Below, one piece after another: positions 26,335 to 34,667 of a stretch of DNA of 64,000 nt. Within the stretch, counting starts at the first letter, position 1; each line of letters opens with the position of its first letter. The position numbers and the translations under genes were made by a program. Below the pieces are notes generated by a model. The model did no database searches. It was not told where the DNA came from and saw only the letters and a list, made by a program, of their open reading frames with translations. Origin of the DNA: Neptunomonas qingdaonensis (GTDB taxonomy: Bacteria > Pseudomonadota > Gammaproteobacteria > Pseudomonadales > Balneatricaceae). The stretch lies in assembly GCF_900113275.1 (NCBI RefSeq), contig NZ_FOOU01000003.1, positions 248,001-312,000 on the forward strand. The letters are read 5' to 3'.

Positions 26335-27564
26335 ATGTCGTCACCTCTGAAGCGCTACCAGCATCAACTTGAGCAGCGCGGCTTCGTGTCTGATTCAAAA
26401 CAACTTGAGGCGATTGAGCAGCTGGAGCAACTGTATTGGCAGCTACAAAAACCCCGGTCCTTTTTAGAGCGTAGAAAAGCGCCCGTCAAAGGGCTTTATC
26501 TATGGGGTGATGTAGGGCGTGGTAAGACTTTTCTGATGGATCTGTTTTACGAAAGCTTACCCGATGGGCGTAAACTTCGTTTGCACTTTCATCGCTTTAT
26601 GGCGCGAATACATCGTGACCTGAATGCAGAGTCCGGCCACGCTGATCCGTTACGACGAATCGCAAAACAGTTAGCGAAAGAGTGTAAGGTGCTCTGTTTT
26701 GATGAGTTTTTTGTCTCTGATATCGGTGATGCAATGATATTGGGGCGCTTCTTTAAGGCACTGTTTGAGAACGGACTTACGCTGGTGGCAACGTCAAATA
26801 TCCCTATCGACCGCTTGTATTGGGATGGTTTACAGCGGCAGCGCTTTGAACCGGCCATTCAATTACTGTCGCAACACACCCAAGAGATTCATCTCAATGG
26901 CGAAGAGGATCACCGGCTTCGCCATTTGCAGCACCAGCAAACCTATTTCTTATCCTCTGAAGCTCAATTTGAAACCTTGTTTCAACAGTTAGCTGGGCCG
27001 TCATGCGATAATAAGTTTCGCTCAGAAAAGACGCTGTTGGTATGCCTAAGACCGATAGAGGTGATGGGATCAGGCGCGAGTGTTGTCTGGTTTAGTTTTG
27101 ATGCCTTGTGTAATGGCCCTCGCTCACAGTTAGATTACATTGAATTGGCGAGTCGTTTTCGCTGCATTATGCTCAGCGATATTCCCATGCTGGGAGGCGA
27201 GTGTCGCGGCTGGATTAAAGCGCGCGGTACCGAAGACGGCAGTTTTGGCGTAACCGATACCGGCGAGCGAAAGCTCTCTTATGCCCGCCAGGATGACCCG
27301 GCAAGACGTTTTATCAGCTTAGTCGATGAGCTTTATGATCGGCGCGTAAGCTTGTATCTATCAGCCGATGTGCCGCTGGAGTATCTGTATAGCGGTGGGT
27401 CACTTAGTTTTGAGTTTAAACGTACCTATAGTCGTTTGGTTGAAATGCAATCTATGGAGTACCTCTCGAATTCAGCTCCTAGTTCAGATCCAAGTTCATC
27501 TAAAAGCTCTGGTGTAAGTCCAGCGCCAAGCCCAGCGCTCAGCTCAGCCCATCAAAAAGCCTGA
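26335..27564 (+). CDS. zapE: Cell-division ATPase ZapE (AFG1-like)
   Basis: A 409-residue AFG1-type ATPase with Walker A GDVGRGKT (residues 58-65), preceded by GLYLW and followed by FLMDLFY, and Walker B VLCFDEFFVSDI. In E. coli ZapE acts on FtsZ rings under low oxygen. The length exceeds the usual ~375 because of a low-complexity Ser/Pro tail (residues ~379-409) encoded by 12-bp repeats. It starts 20 bases after the aldehyde dehydrogenase stop. Confidence 0.88.
   Translation: MSSPLKRYQHQLEQRGFVSDSKQLEAIEQLEQLYWQLQKPRSFLERRKAPVKGLYLWGDVGRGKTFLMDLFYESLPDGRKLRLHFHRFMARIHRDLNAESGHADPLRRIAKQLAKECKVLCFDEFFVSDIGDAMILGRFFKALFENGLTLVATSNIPIDRLYWDGLQRQRFEPAIQLLSQHTQEIHLNGEEDHRLRHLQHQQTYFLSSEAQFETLFQQLAGPSCDNKFRSEKTLLVCLRPIEVMGSGASVVWFSFDALCNGPRSQLDYIELASRFRCIMLSDIPMLGGECRGWIKARGTEDGSFGVTDTGERKLSYARQDDPARRFISLVDELYDRRVSLYLSADVPLEYLYSGGSLSFEFKRTYSRLVEMQSMEYLSNSAPSSDPSSSKSSGVSPAPSPALSSAHQKA
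27469..27552 (+). repeat. Seven-copy 12-bp repeat encoding the ZapE tail
   Basis: In-frame 12-base units give the tetrapeptides NSAP, SSDP, SSSK, SSGV, SPAP, SPAL and SSAH. Most units begin AGTTCA or AGCyCA. The array ends 12 bases before the stop codon. It looks like a recent repeat expansion into the coding 3' end. Confidence 0.8.
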
Positions 27565-27580
27565 ATCAATAATATTTATT

Positions 27581-27620
27581 GGCCGGCATACCTCTGTATT
27601 GGGCACCATGCCTCTGTTTT
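27581..27620 (+). repeat. 20-bp tandem duplication after zapE
   Basis: GGCCGGCATACCTCTGTATT (27581-27600) is followed by GGGCACCATGCCTCTGTTTT (27601-27620), 15 of 20 positions identical. It starts 17 bases after the zapE stop and directly abuts the FNR box region of ubiU. Confidence 0.7.
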
Positions 27621-27624
27621 TTGC

Positions 27625-27638
27625 TTGATGACTATCAA
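27625..27638. promoter_or_regulatory. FNR/ANR box upstream of ubiUV
   Basis: TTGATGACTATCAA is a perfect match to TTGAT-N4-ATCAA, 60 bases before the ubiU start. E. coli ubiUV are FNR-activated, so the site fits the gene function. Confidence 0.88.
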
Positions 27639-27697
27639 GTACATCTCTCGTTGTCGTTGCTAGGCTAGCATCTCTGAAAACTGTTGGAGGTGCTATC

Positions 27698-28693
27698 GTG
27701 GAGTTGGTTTGTCCTGCGGGAAGTTATCCTGCTTTAAAAGCGGCTGTTGATAATGGTGCCAGTGCTGTCTATTTTGGTTTTAAAGATGCCACCAATGCAC
27801 GCCATTTTGCAGGCCTTAATTTTGACCGTCGCAAGGCAGAGAAGGGGATAGATTATGCCCGCAGTCATGCAGTCAAAGTGCTGTGTGCTGTTAATACCTA
27901 TCCACAGCCTTCTGGCTGGAAAGCGTGGCAGACTGCGGTGGATATGGCCGCTGATATGGGGGTCGATGCCTTAATTGCTGCCGATATGGGGGTGTTGGGC
28001 TACGCTTCCGATACGCATTCTGATCTTAATCTGCATCTCTCCGTTCAAGGCTCAGCGACGAATTATGAAGCACTGGCTTATTACCATCAGCAGTTTGGTA
28101 TTAAGCGTGCTGTCCTGCCGCGTGTGTTGTCATTGGCACAAGTTGCGCACTTAGCGCAGCACAGTCCGGTTGAGCTGGAAGTCTTTGCCTTTGGAAGCCT
28201 TTGTATCATGGTAGAAGGTCGTTGCTATCTTTCCTCGTATATTACCGATGAATCGCCGAATACCTGTGGCGCGTGCTCACCGGCAAAAGCGGTCCGTTGG
28301 CAGGAGACTGCCTCAGGTCTCGAGTCCCGCTTAAATGATGTGTTAATTGATCGCTACAAAGCAGATGAAAAAGCAGGTTATCCGACCTTGTGTAAGGGGC
28401 GCTTTGAGGTGGAAGGTGCGATTTATCACGCGATGGAAGAGCCTACCAGCCTGAATACCTTGAACTTAATTCCTGAGTTAAAGCGCATGGGTATTAAGGC
28501 GTTAAAAATTGAGGGGCGACAGCGAAGCCCTGCCTATGTAGCCAAGGTGGTGCGCATCTGGCGGGAAGCACTTGATACGGCAGCACGTAATCCAGATCAT
28601 TTTTATATAAATCCAGAATGGAATAGCGGCCTGCTGGAACTCTCTGAAGGTTCAACAACCACTATTGGTGCTTACCACCGTAGTTGGCAGTAA
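27698..28693 (+). CDS. ubiU: Oxygen-independent ubiquinone hydroxylation protein UbiU
   Basis: A 331-residue U32-family protein. Four cysteines at 169, 176, 193 and 232 ([24 protein letters not shown]) coincide with the [4Fe-4S] ligands of E. coli UbiU. With UbiV it hydroxylates ubiquinone precursors without O2, using prephenate as oxygen donor. The GTG start follows GGAGGT. A perfect FNR box lies upstream, which matches anaerobic use. Confidence 0.93.
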   Translation: MELVCPAGSYPALKAAVDNGASAVYFGFKDATNARHFAGLNFDRRKAEKGIDYARSHAVKVLCAVNTYPQPSGWKAWQTAVDMAADMGVDALIAADMGVLGYASDTHSDLNLHLSVQGSATNYEALAYYHQQFGIKRAVLPRVLSLAQVAHLAQHSPVELEVFAFGSLCIMVEGRCYLSSYITDESPNTCGACSPAKAVRWQETASGLESRLNDVLIDRYKADEKAGYPTLCKGRFEVEGAIYHAMEEPTSLNTLNLIPELKRMGIKALKIEGRQRSPAYVAKVVRIWREALDTAARNPDHFYINPEWNSGLLELSEGSTTTIGAYHRSWQ

Positions 28694-28704
28694 CAGGGGA
28701 TGGC

Positions 28705-29616
28705 ATGATGAATCAGGTAGATAAGACAATGAAGCTATCATTGGGACCCATTTTATACTTCTGGCCGAAACAGGACGTTTATAATTTTTATGCTGAAGTA
28801 GCAGAGCTACCCTTGGATACTATTTATCTGGGTGAAACAGTATGCTCTAAACGACGTGAGTTAAAGCTATCTGACTGGCTGGGGTTGGCCCAGGAGTTGT
28901 CACAATGCGGCAAAAAAGTGGTGCTCTCTACGTTGGCGTTGCTTGAGGCGGAATCTGAACTGAAAATGTTACGACGCATCTGCCAGAATGGTGACCTGAT
29001 GGCCGAGGCCAATGATATCGCCGCGGTACAATTGTTAAGCCAGCAGGATATTCCTTTCGTTACAGGCCCTTCGATTAACGTTTATAACCTGGCTGTTTTG
29101 AAACAGCTGTATAGCAGTGGAATGCGCCGTTGGGTGATGCCGGTGGAGTTAGGCGCGCAGACCCTTGACGATCTGCTGCAGCAAGCGGCCGCTGATGGTG
29201 GTTTGCCCGAGCTTGAAACAGAGGTGTTTGCATACGGTTGCTTGCCGCTGGCTTATGCTGCCCGCTGTTTTACCGCACGATTTAAGAATCTACCCAAAGA
29301 TAACTGCAATTTTTGTTGTATAGAATATCCTGATGGCATTGCGATGAAATCACAGGAAGAGGATAGCCTGTTTATCATCAATGGTATTCAGACATTATCG
29401 GGCGAGCACTATAATCTCGAAAATGAGCTACAACGGATGCGCCGGATAGGTGTTAATCTGGTGCGCCTGAGTCCGCAGCGAGAAAGAATGGCGGAAGTGA
29501 TACAGCGTTTTACTGATCGCTTAGATGAATCTTCATCAGCGATGATTCCTCTGTTAAATCAATCTCAGTGTAATGGTTATTGGTATGGTCAGCCTGGAAT
29601 GAAATGGCTGGATTAG
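28705..29616 (+). CDS. ubiV: Oxygen-independent ubiquinone hydroxylation protein UbiV
   Basis: About 303 residues from ATG 28705 (28708 is equally possible), after AGGGGA. Cysteines at 47, 188, 201 and 205 have the spacing of the E. coli UbiV [4Fe-4S] ligands ([29 protein letters not shown]). It is the partner of UbiU in a heterodimer. It starts 11 bases after the ubiU stop, so the two form one operon. Confidence 0.93.
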   Translation: MMNQVDKTMKLSLGPILYFWPKQDVYNFYAEVAELPLDTIYLGETVCSKRRELKLSDWLGLAQELSQCGKKVVLSTLALLEAESELKMLRRICQNGDLMAEANDIAAVQLLSQQDIPFVTGPSINVYNLAVLKQLYSSGMRRWVMPVELGAQTLDDLLQQAAADGGLPELETEVFAYGCLPLAYAARCFTARFKNLPKDNCNFCCIEYPDGIAMKSQEEDSLFIINGIQTLSGEHYNLENELQRMRRIGVNLVRLSPQRERMAEVIQRFTDRLDESSSAMIPLLNQSQCNGYWYGQPGMKWLD

Positions 29617-29646
29617 GCTTCTTAATCGGCTCTTTTGCCGGGTATA

Positions 29647-29731
29647 TTAGCCAGCTGACTTGCATCAGGGTCCTGCATCAGAATGTTGCTTCAGGGTCTG
29701 GATCAGAGTCCTGGATAACAGTGCTGGCTAA
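29647..29731. repeat. Inverted repeat enclosing a five-copy 13-bp tandem array, between ubiV and ubiT
   Basis: TTAGCCAGC (29647-29655) and GCTGGCTAA (29723-29731) are perfect 9-bp complements. The 67-base loop holds 13-bp units at 29661, 29674, 29687, 29700 and 29713: TGCATCAGGGTCC, TGCATCAGAATGT, TGCTTCAGGGTCT, GGATCAGAGTCCT and GGATAACAGTGCT. It lies between the convergent ubiV and ubiT genes and probably acts as a bidirectional terminator with an enlarged loop. Confidence 0.8.
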
Positions 29732-29807
29732 AAATATTAGTTAAGAATATTGGCTAATACTGAAGAGAATAAGCTGAGAAATTGGCTTAGCTGATTCTCT
29801 TGTATCA

Positions 29808-30308
29808 CTAGTTTACAACCCGCTGTGCCAGTTGAATGCTGCGTTGGAACAGCGCAGGCATCTCACTCCAGTCAACACCGTCCATTAGGTTTTTGATCGC
29901 CAGACTTAGTTCAGTATTACCCTCGATAACTAATCGTCGCTGGAAAAACAACGTGTCAGGGTCAACTTCCTGAGAGGCCATCTGCAAGAAGTCTGTGCTA
30001 TCACCTCTAATCCAGGCGTCAGGTTGTTGAGCAGGAAGTACGATCAGTTTTTCATTCTGGCAGGTAAAGGCAACCTGAATACTTAAGTCCCGTACCTCTA
30101 AACCCAGCTCCTGTCCTTCCAGAAAATAGAACTCATCATCCTGAAGCTGCTCTCTAAACAGGTAGTTCAGAAGCTGCTCTGCTGCTTTTTTTCTGATGGG
30201 AAAAGGAAGTTTGGGTTCTGTAAAGCAAATGATTTTTGCAATATTGGGTGTGGGTAGTGATTTTAGCAGCCGAAATGGCGCAAAGTCAGGCAGGGTGAAA
30301 GCGGTCAT
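29808..30308 (-). CDS. ubiT: Anaerobic ubiquinone accessory factor UbiT (SCP2 domain)
   Basis: From the ATG at 30308 (MTAFTLPDFAPF), preceded by AAGGAG, the product is 166 residues with one SCP2 lipid-binding domain (ELGLEVRDLSIQVAFTC; SLAIKNLMDGVDW). UbiT binds isoprenoid quinone precursors and is required with UbiUV for O2-independent ubiquinone synthesis. A longer in-frame start at 30374 would lie inside the FNR box and is rejected. Confidence 0.9.
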   Translation of the reverse strand: MTAFTLPDFAPFRLLKSLPTPNIAKIICFTEPKLPFPIRKKAAEQLLNYLFREQLQDDEFYFLEGQELGLEVRDLSIQVAFTCQNEKLIVLPAQQPDAWIRGDSTDFLQMASQEVDPDTLFFQRRLVIEGNTELSLAIKNLMDGVDWSEMPALFQRSIQLAQRVVN

Positions 30309-30360
30309 GAGGGGCTCCTTAATCGATGCCTGATAGTAGAGCAAAGCTCTCTTTTCCCCT

Positions 30361-30374
30361 TTGATATCTATCAA
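30361..30374. promoter_or_regulatory. FNR/ANR box upstream of ubiT
   Basis: TTGATATCTATCAA is a perfect FNR-type palindrome, 53 bases before the chosen ubiT start. With the ubiU box it puts all three genes of the pathway under one oxygen sensor. Confidence 0.85.
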
Positions 30375-30601
30375 GTGACTGTGTCAGCTTGCCATCTGTT
30401 TCATCGGGCTAATAGCGCTGATGCCATTAAACTATTGCCAATGCTAAGGTCGGGATTTTGCCGCAGGGAGCGATCATCGTGACTATCGACTTCTTGTGTA
30501 CACATGAGATAACGAACGAGCACACTCCGTGAGAGCTATCCAATTGTTTCTTTTAGACATTCACAAACAGCAAACAAATAAAAAAGATGTATAAATAGCT
30601 G

Positions 30602-30784
30602 TTGACAGTGAAAGATAGGGGTATATAATGACTGCAGCTTGAAAGTACGTCCTATATTTATGCATGCCAATTTGATGTTAGATTTTTAAATTTACGTCCT
30701 GTTTTCATAAGTAATAGCAACACTTCCAGCATAACCCGCCTTATTTTAAGGCTTCAATTACTCTTGATTTAACAGGAAATTAAT
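30602..30784 (+). promoter_or_regulatory. Consensus sigma-70 promoter and long 5' leader of the cold-shock gene
   Basis: TTGACA (30602-30607) and TATAAT (30624-30629) are both perfect and are 16 bp apart. Predicted start is near 30636, leaving a leader of about 150 nt before the ATG. Long leaders of this type act as RNA thermosensors in cspA genes. The rest of the gap back to 30375 shows no gene. Confidence 0.85.
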
Positions 30785-30994
30785 ATGTCTAATACAACTA
30801 CTGGTACTGTAAAATGGTTCAACGAATCTAAAGGTTTTGGCTTTATCGAGCAAGAATCTGGTCCAGACGTTTTCGCTCATTTCAGCGCTATTTCTACTTC
30901 AGGCTTCAAAACTCTAGCTGAAGGCCAGAAAGTTCAGTTCACAGTTACTCAGGGTCAGAAAGGTCCTCAGGCTGAGAACATCGTTCCTCTATAA
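30785..30994 (+). CDS. Cold-shock protein, CspA family
   Basis: A 69-residue OB-fold protein with RNP1 KGFGFI and RNP2 VFAHF, start [15 protein letters not shown], and full family length. It binds single-stranded RNA/DNA and melts mRNA structure. A strong promoter and clear AGGAAAT ribosome site suggest high expression. Which of the csp paralogues it is cannot be told. Confidence 0.95.
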   Translation: MSNTTTGTVKWFNESKGFGFIEQESGPDVFAHFSAISTSGFKTLAEGQKVQFTVTQGQKGPQAENIVPL

Positions 30995-31058
30995 GTAGAG
31001 CAGCGAATAGCCAGTCCTTTATGGATTAGGTTATAACTGAGTCCCTCCAAAGGGATGA

Positions 31059-31092
31059 AAAAGGGTGAAATCTAACGGTTTCGCCCTTTTTT
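31059..31092 (+). terminator. Rho-independent terminator of the cold-shock gene
   Basis: AAAAGGGTGAAA pairs with TTTCGCCCTTTT (one G-U) over an 8-base loop, followed by T residues. Confidence 0.85.
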
Positions 31093-31251
31093 AATGTGCC
31101 AGCAAAAATATCACACAATATTGTCTGCTGTCAGATTAACCCGTTTCAATCGATTTATGGCATAATATGCGCCATTTTTTCGTCTGCGTTTCGTTTCGTT
31201 GGTTTTTACGGCGAAGCCGCTCTTATTAGTTTTTTAATTCGGAATAGAACA

Positions 31252-32838
31252 TTGCTTACAACCGCGAACATCACCATTCAATTTGGCGCCAAGCCGCTTT
31301 TCGAAAATATCTCTGTAAAATTTGGCGAAGGTAACCGTTATGGTTTAATCGGTGCCAATGGTTGCGGTAAATCTACCTTTATGAAGATTCTGGGTAATGA
31401 CCTTGAGCCTTCTTCCGGGACAGTATCAAAAGAGCCTGGCGAACGTATTGGTAAATTGGCGCAGGATCAGTTTGCATACGAAGAGTTCAGTGTTATTGAT
31501 GCTGTGATTATGGGTCATAAAGAGCTCTGGGACATTAAGTCCGAGCGCGATGCTATCTATGCTAATCCGGATATGAGCGAAGAAGATGGCATGCGTGCCG
31601 GCGAACTTGAAGCTGAATTTGCAGAGATGGATGGTTATACCGCAGAGTCTCGCGCAGGCGAACTGTTGCTGGGGGTCGGTATTCCTATTGAGCAGCATTA
31701 TGGCCTGATGAGTGAAGTCGCACCGGGTTGGAAGTTGCGTGTATTGCTCGCTCAGGTTCTGTTTTCTGAACCGGATATTATGTTGTTGGATGAGCCCACC
31801 AACAACTTGGATATTAATACTATCCGCTGGTTAGAAAGCGTATTGAACGAACGTAATTGCACCATGATTATTATCTCGCATGACCGTCACTTTCTGAATA
31901 GTGTGTGCACGCATATGGCCGATCTGGATTACGGAACCTTGCGTTTATATCCTGGTTCTTATGATGAATATATGACGGCGGCGACCCAGGCGCGTGAACG
32001 TTTGTTATCTGACAATGCGAAGAAAAAAGCACAAATTTCTGATCTGAAAGCCTTTGTCAGCCGCTTCTCTGCGAATGCTTCTAAATCTAAACAAGCGACT
32101 TCTCGTGCTAAGCAGATTGATAAAATTCAGTTGGAAGATGTAAAACCATCCAGCCGTCAAAATCCGTTTATCCGCTTCGAACAAAGTAAAAAATTGCACC
32201 GTCTGGCGCTGGAAGTGGAAGGGCTGAAAAAGCGTTTCGATAAGGAGCTTTTTTCAGGTCTTAATTTAATGGTTGAGGTGGGTGAGCGTGTTGCCATCAT
32301 CGGGCCAAACGGCATCGGTAAAACCACACTGCTGAAATGTCTTGTTGGTGATACAGAACCTACCGCTGGCGAGATCAAGTGGTCCGAAAATTCAGATATA
32401 GGCTACTATGCCCAGGATCACGCATCTGATTTTAAAGAAGAAAAAACGCTTCTTGAGTGGATGGGTGACTGGGGTCAGGAAGGCGATGATGAGCAAGTGA
32501 TTCGCGGCACCTTAGGACGTTTATTATTTTCTCAGAAAGAGATCGATAAGTCCGTTAAAGTCATATCCGGTGGTGAACAGGGCCGCATGCTGTTTGGTAA
32601 GCTGATGCTGACGCGTCCTAATATTATGCTAATGGATGAGCCAACTAACCATTTGGATATGGAGTCGATTGAGTCATTGAACCTGGCGCTTGAGAACTAC
32701 CCGGGAACCTTGATTTTTGTGAGTCACGACCGTGAGTTTGTATCCTCATTGGCTACCCGTATTCTTGAATTAACACCGACAGGTATTGTTGATTTCCGTG
32801 GTACTTATGATGATTACCTGCGCAGTCAGGAAGTCTAA
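31252..32838 (+). CDS. ybiT: ABC-F ATPase YbiT
   Basis: 528 residues from the TTG at 31252, which gives [25 protein letters not shown], nearly collinear with the 530-residue E. coli YbiT. It has two ABC ATPase domains in tandem (Walker [10 protein letters not shown] and [19 protein letters not shown] and [10 protein letters not shown]) and no membrane helices. ABC-F proteins bind the ribosome and relieve stalled or antibiotic-blocked translation. An upstream ATG at 31096 would add a hydrophobic stretch foreign to the family and overlaps the csp terminator region, so it is rejected. Confidence 0.9.
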   Translation: MLTTANITIQFGAKPLFENISVKFGEGNRYGLIGANGCGKSTFMKILGNDLEPSSGTVSKEPGERIGKLAQDQFAYEEFSVIDAVIMGHKELWDIKSERDAIYANPDMSEEDGMRAGELEAEFAEMDGYTAESRAGELLLGVGIPIEQHYGLMSEVAPGWKLRVLLAQVLFSEPDIMLLDEPTNNLDINTIRWLESVLNERNCTMIIISHDRHFLNSVCTHMADLDYGTLRLYPGSYDEYMTAATQARERLLSDNAKKKAQISDLKAFVSRFSANASKSKQATSRAKQIDKIQLEDVKPSSRQNPFIRFEQSKKLHRLALEVEGLKKRFDKELFSGLNLMVEVGERVAIIGPNGIGKTTLLKCLVGDTEPTAGEIKWSENSDIGYYAQDHASDFKEEKTLLEWMGDWGQEGDDEQVIRGTLGRLLFSQKEIDKSVKVISGGEQGRMLFGKLMLTRPNIMLMDEPTNHLDMESIESLNLALENYPGTLIFVSHDREFVSSLATRILELTPTGIVDFRGTYDDYLRSQEV

Positions 32839-32866
32839 TCTTTAGCGCTACACAAGCTGTATCTTG

Positions 32867-32888
32867 AACCCGCTTCGGCGGGTTTTAT
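32867..32888 (+). terminator. Rho-independent terminator after ybiT
   Basis: AACCCGC-TTCG-GCGGGTT with a stable TTCG tetraloop, followed by TTATTTT. Confidence 0.9.
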
Positions 32889-33018
32889 TTTGCCTGCTTT
32901 TTGCATTAGTAAATTAGTTCGTCAAATCTGAAGCTGACCTGCTGAGTCGGCTGAATCCACTCTCTTTGAATTCTGCGGTATAATATCAATCCACAATAAA
33001 CCGAAAAGCAGGTAGTGT

Positions 33019-34059
33019 ATGGCGACGTTAACGATACAAACTCCGGATGATTGGCATTTACATTTGCGTGATGGCGATATGCTGGCAGAAACAGTGGCGG
33101 CAACCGCGCGATGCTTTCATCGGGCGATTGTCATGCCTAATCTGGTGCCACCGGTTGTCAATGCTGATATGTTAATCGCCTATCGTCAGCGTATTCTTGA
33201 TGCTCGTCCTGAAGGTAGTGATTTTGAACCGCTGATGACGCTGTTTCTGACTAATCAGACATCAGCTGAGGATATCATTGCCGCGAAAGCCGCCGGTGCT
33301 GTTGCGGCTAAAATGTACCCTGCAGGCGCTACAACTAATTCGGCGGCGGCTGTCAGTCAGCTGGAAGCCTTGTATCCTGTCTTTGAAGTGATGCAACAGC
33401 AGGGCATGTTGCTGTTGGTTCATGGTGAAGTGACGGATCAGCATATTGATATCTTTGATCGGGAAAAAGTATTTATTGATCAGAAGCTAGTGCCTATTGT
33501 GGAGCGCTTTCCTGATCTTAAAGTGGTGTTTGAGCACATTACTACTTCTGAAGCCGCCCAGTTTGTATCGCAGGCTTCTGATAATATAGCGGCCACTATT
33601 ACCCCGCAACATCTGTTGTTGAATCGTAATGATCTGTTAGTGGGCGGTGTGCGTCCGCATAACTTCTGTTTGCCGGTATTAAAACGTAATACGCATCAGG
33701 CTGCATTGCGTGATGTCGTGAAATCAGGATCAGCTAAATTTTTCTTAGGAACAGACTCGGCGCCGCATGCCAAAGAAGCCAAAGAAAATGCCTGCGGATG
33801 TGCGGGTTGTTACAGTGCCTGGAGCGCATTAGAACTCTATGCTCATGTGTTTGAAGAATTAGGTGTGCTGGATAAGCTGGAGGGTTTTGCCAGCCATTAT
33901 GGGGCTGACTTCTATGGTTTGCCACGCAATACGGGCAGTGTAACGCTGGTGCGTGAAGACTGGACTATTCCTGCTGAGATTATCTTGCCTAACGGAAAGC
34001 CGATAGTGCCTTTCTTTGCCGGTGAAACCGTACATTGGAAAGTTCAGGCGGGTATTTAA
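33019..34059 (+). CDS. pyrC: Dihydroorotase
   Basis: A 346-residue class II dihydroorotase. Zinc ligands are in [13 protein letters not shown], the carboxylated Lys in [13 protein letters not shown], further metal His in LVHGEV and FEHITT, and the catalytic Asp in LGTDSAPH. It closes carbamoyl-aspartate to dihydroorotate in pyrimidine synthesis. It is convergent with thiQ, only eight bases apart. Confidence 0.95.
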   Translation: MATLTIQTPDDWHLHLRDGDMLAETVAATARCFHRAIVMPNLVPPVVNADMLIAYRQRILDARPEGSDFEPLMTLFLTNQTSAEDIIAAKAAGAVAAKMYPAGATTNSAAAVSQLEALYPVFEVMQQQGMLLLVHGEVTDQHIDIFDREKVFIDQKLVPIVERFPDLKVVFEHITTSEAAQFVSQASDNIAATITPQHLLLNRNDLLVGGVRPHNFCLPVLKRNTHQAALRDVVKSGSAKFFLGTDSAPHAKEAKENACGCAGCYSAWSALELYAHVFEELGVLDKLEGFASHYGADFYGLPRNTGSVTLVREDWTIPAEIILPNGKPIVPFFAGETVHWKVQAGI

Positions 34060-34067
34060 TCGGTCTG

Positions 34068-34667
34068 CTAGCTCAGAATAATCTTGCGGTCTGCCACGCG
34101 CTCAACATCTTCATCCTGGTGGGTGACCAGTAACACGGTTTTACCTGCCAATTTTGCTTGTGCTCTCGTCCATAATGCGGCCTTTTCCCGGGTTGATGGA
34201 TCCAGCTCTGCAAAAGGCTCGTCGAGCAACACAATGGGTTCGGGGCGTAACAGTGTACGAATCAGCGCGATGCGCTGGCGTTGTCCGCCTGACAGGGTCG
34301 CTGGTTTCTTTGCCAGCTGTTCATCGACCCCTAAGTGTCGTGCCGCATCCATGATGGCATCGACAGGCGCTGCAGCCGAAAACCCAAGGCATAGATTATC
34401 CAATACGCTGATATGCTCAAATAGATTGTGATCCTGAAACAGCATACTCACCGGGCGCTTTTCTATGGGCAGGCTATTGATGGGGTGCTGGTTCCATTTA
34501 ACCGTCCCTGAATCAGCCATCAGGTATCCGCCGATCAGGTTGAGTAAGGTGGTTTTTCCAACACCGCTGATGCCTTGTATCGCGACGATTTCGCCTGTGT
34601 CTATCTGCATCTGATAGCGCAGTGGCCAGCCGTCTAGCGTGAGCTGTAAATTTTCAATGTTAAGCAT
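34068..34667 (-). CDS. thiQ: Thiamine ABC transporter ATP-binding protein
   Basis: About 199 residues from the ATG at 34667 (MLNIENLQLTLDGWPLRYQM), which has GAAGG upstream; 34682 is the longer alternative. Walker A is GISGVGKTT, the signature is LSGGQRQRIALIRTLL and Walker B is IVLLDEPFAELDP. The short ATPase and its place at the end of thiB-thiP-thiQ identify ThiQ. It drives thiamine or TPP uptake. Confidence 0.9.
   Translation of the reverse strand: MLNIENLQLTLDGWPLRYQMQIDTGEIVAIQGISGVGKTTLLNLIGGYLMADSGTVKWNQHPINSLPIEKRPVSMLFQDHNLFEHISVLDNLCLGFSAAAPVDAIMDAARHLGVDEQLAKKPATLSGGQRQRIALIRTLLRPEPIVLLDEPFAELDPSTREKAALWTRAQAKLAGKTVLLVTHQDEDVERVADRKIILS

Noticed and set aside
30309-30374. Longer N-terminus for UbiT
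   Set aside because: It would place the start codon in the FNR box; the ATG at 30308 has AAGGAG and family agreement.
31096-31251. Longer N-terminus for YbiT
   Set aside because: The added 52 residues are absent from YbiT proteins and include non-coding-like sequence; TTG at 31252 gives the family length.
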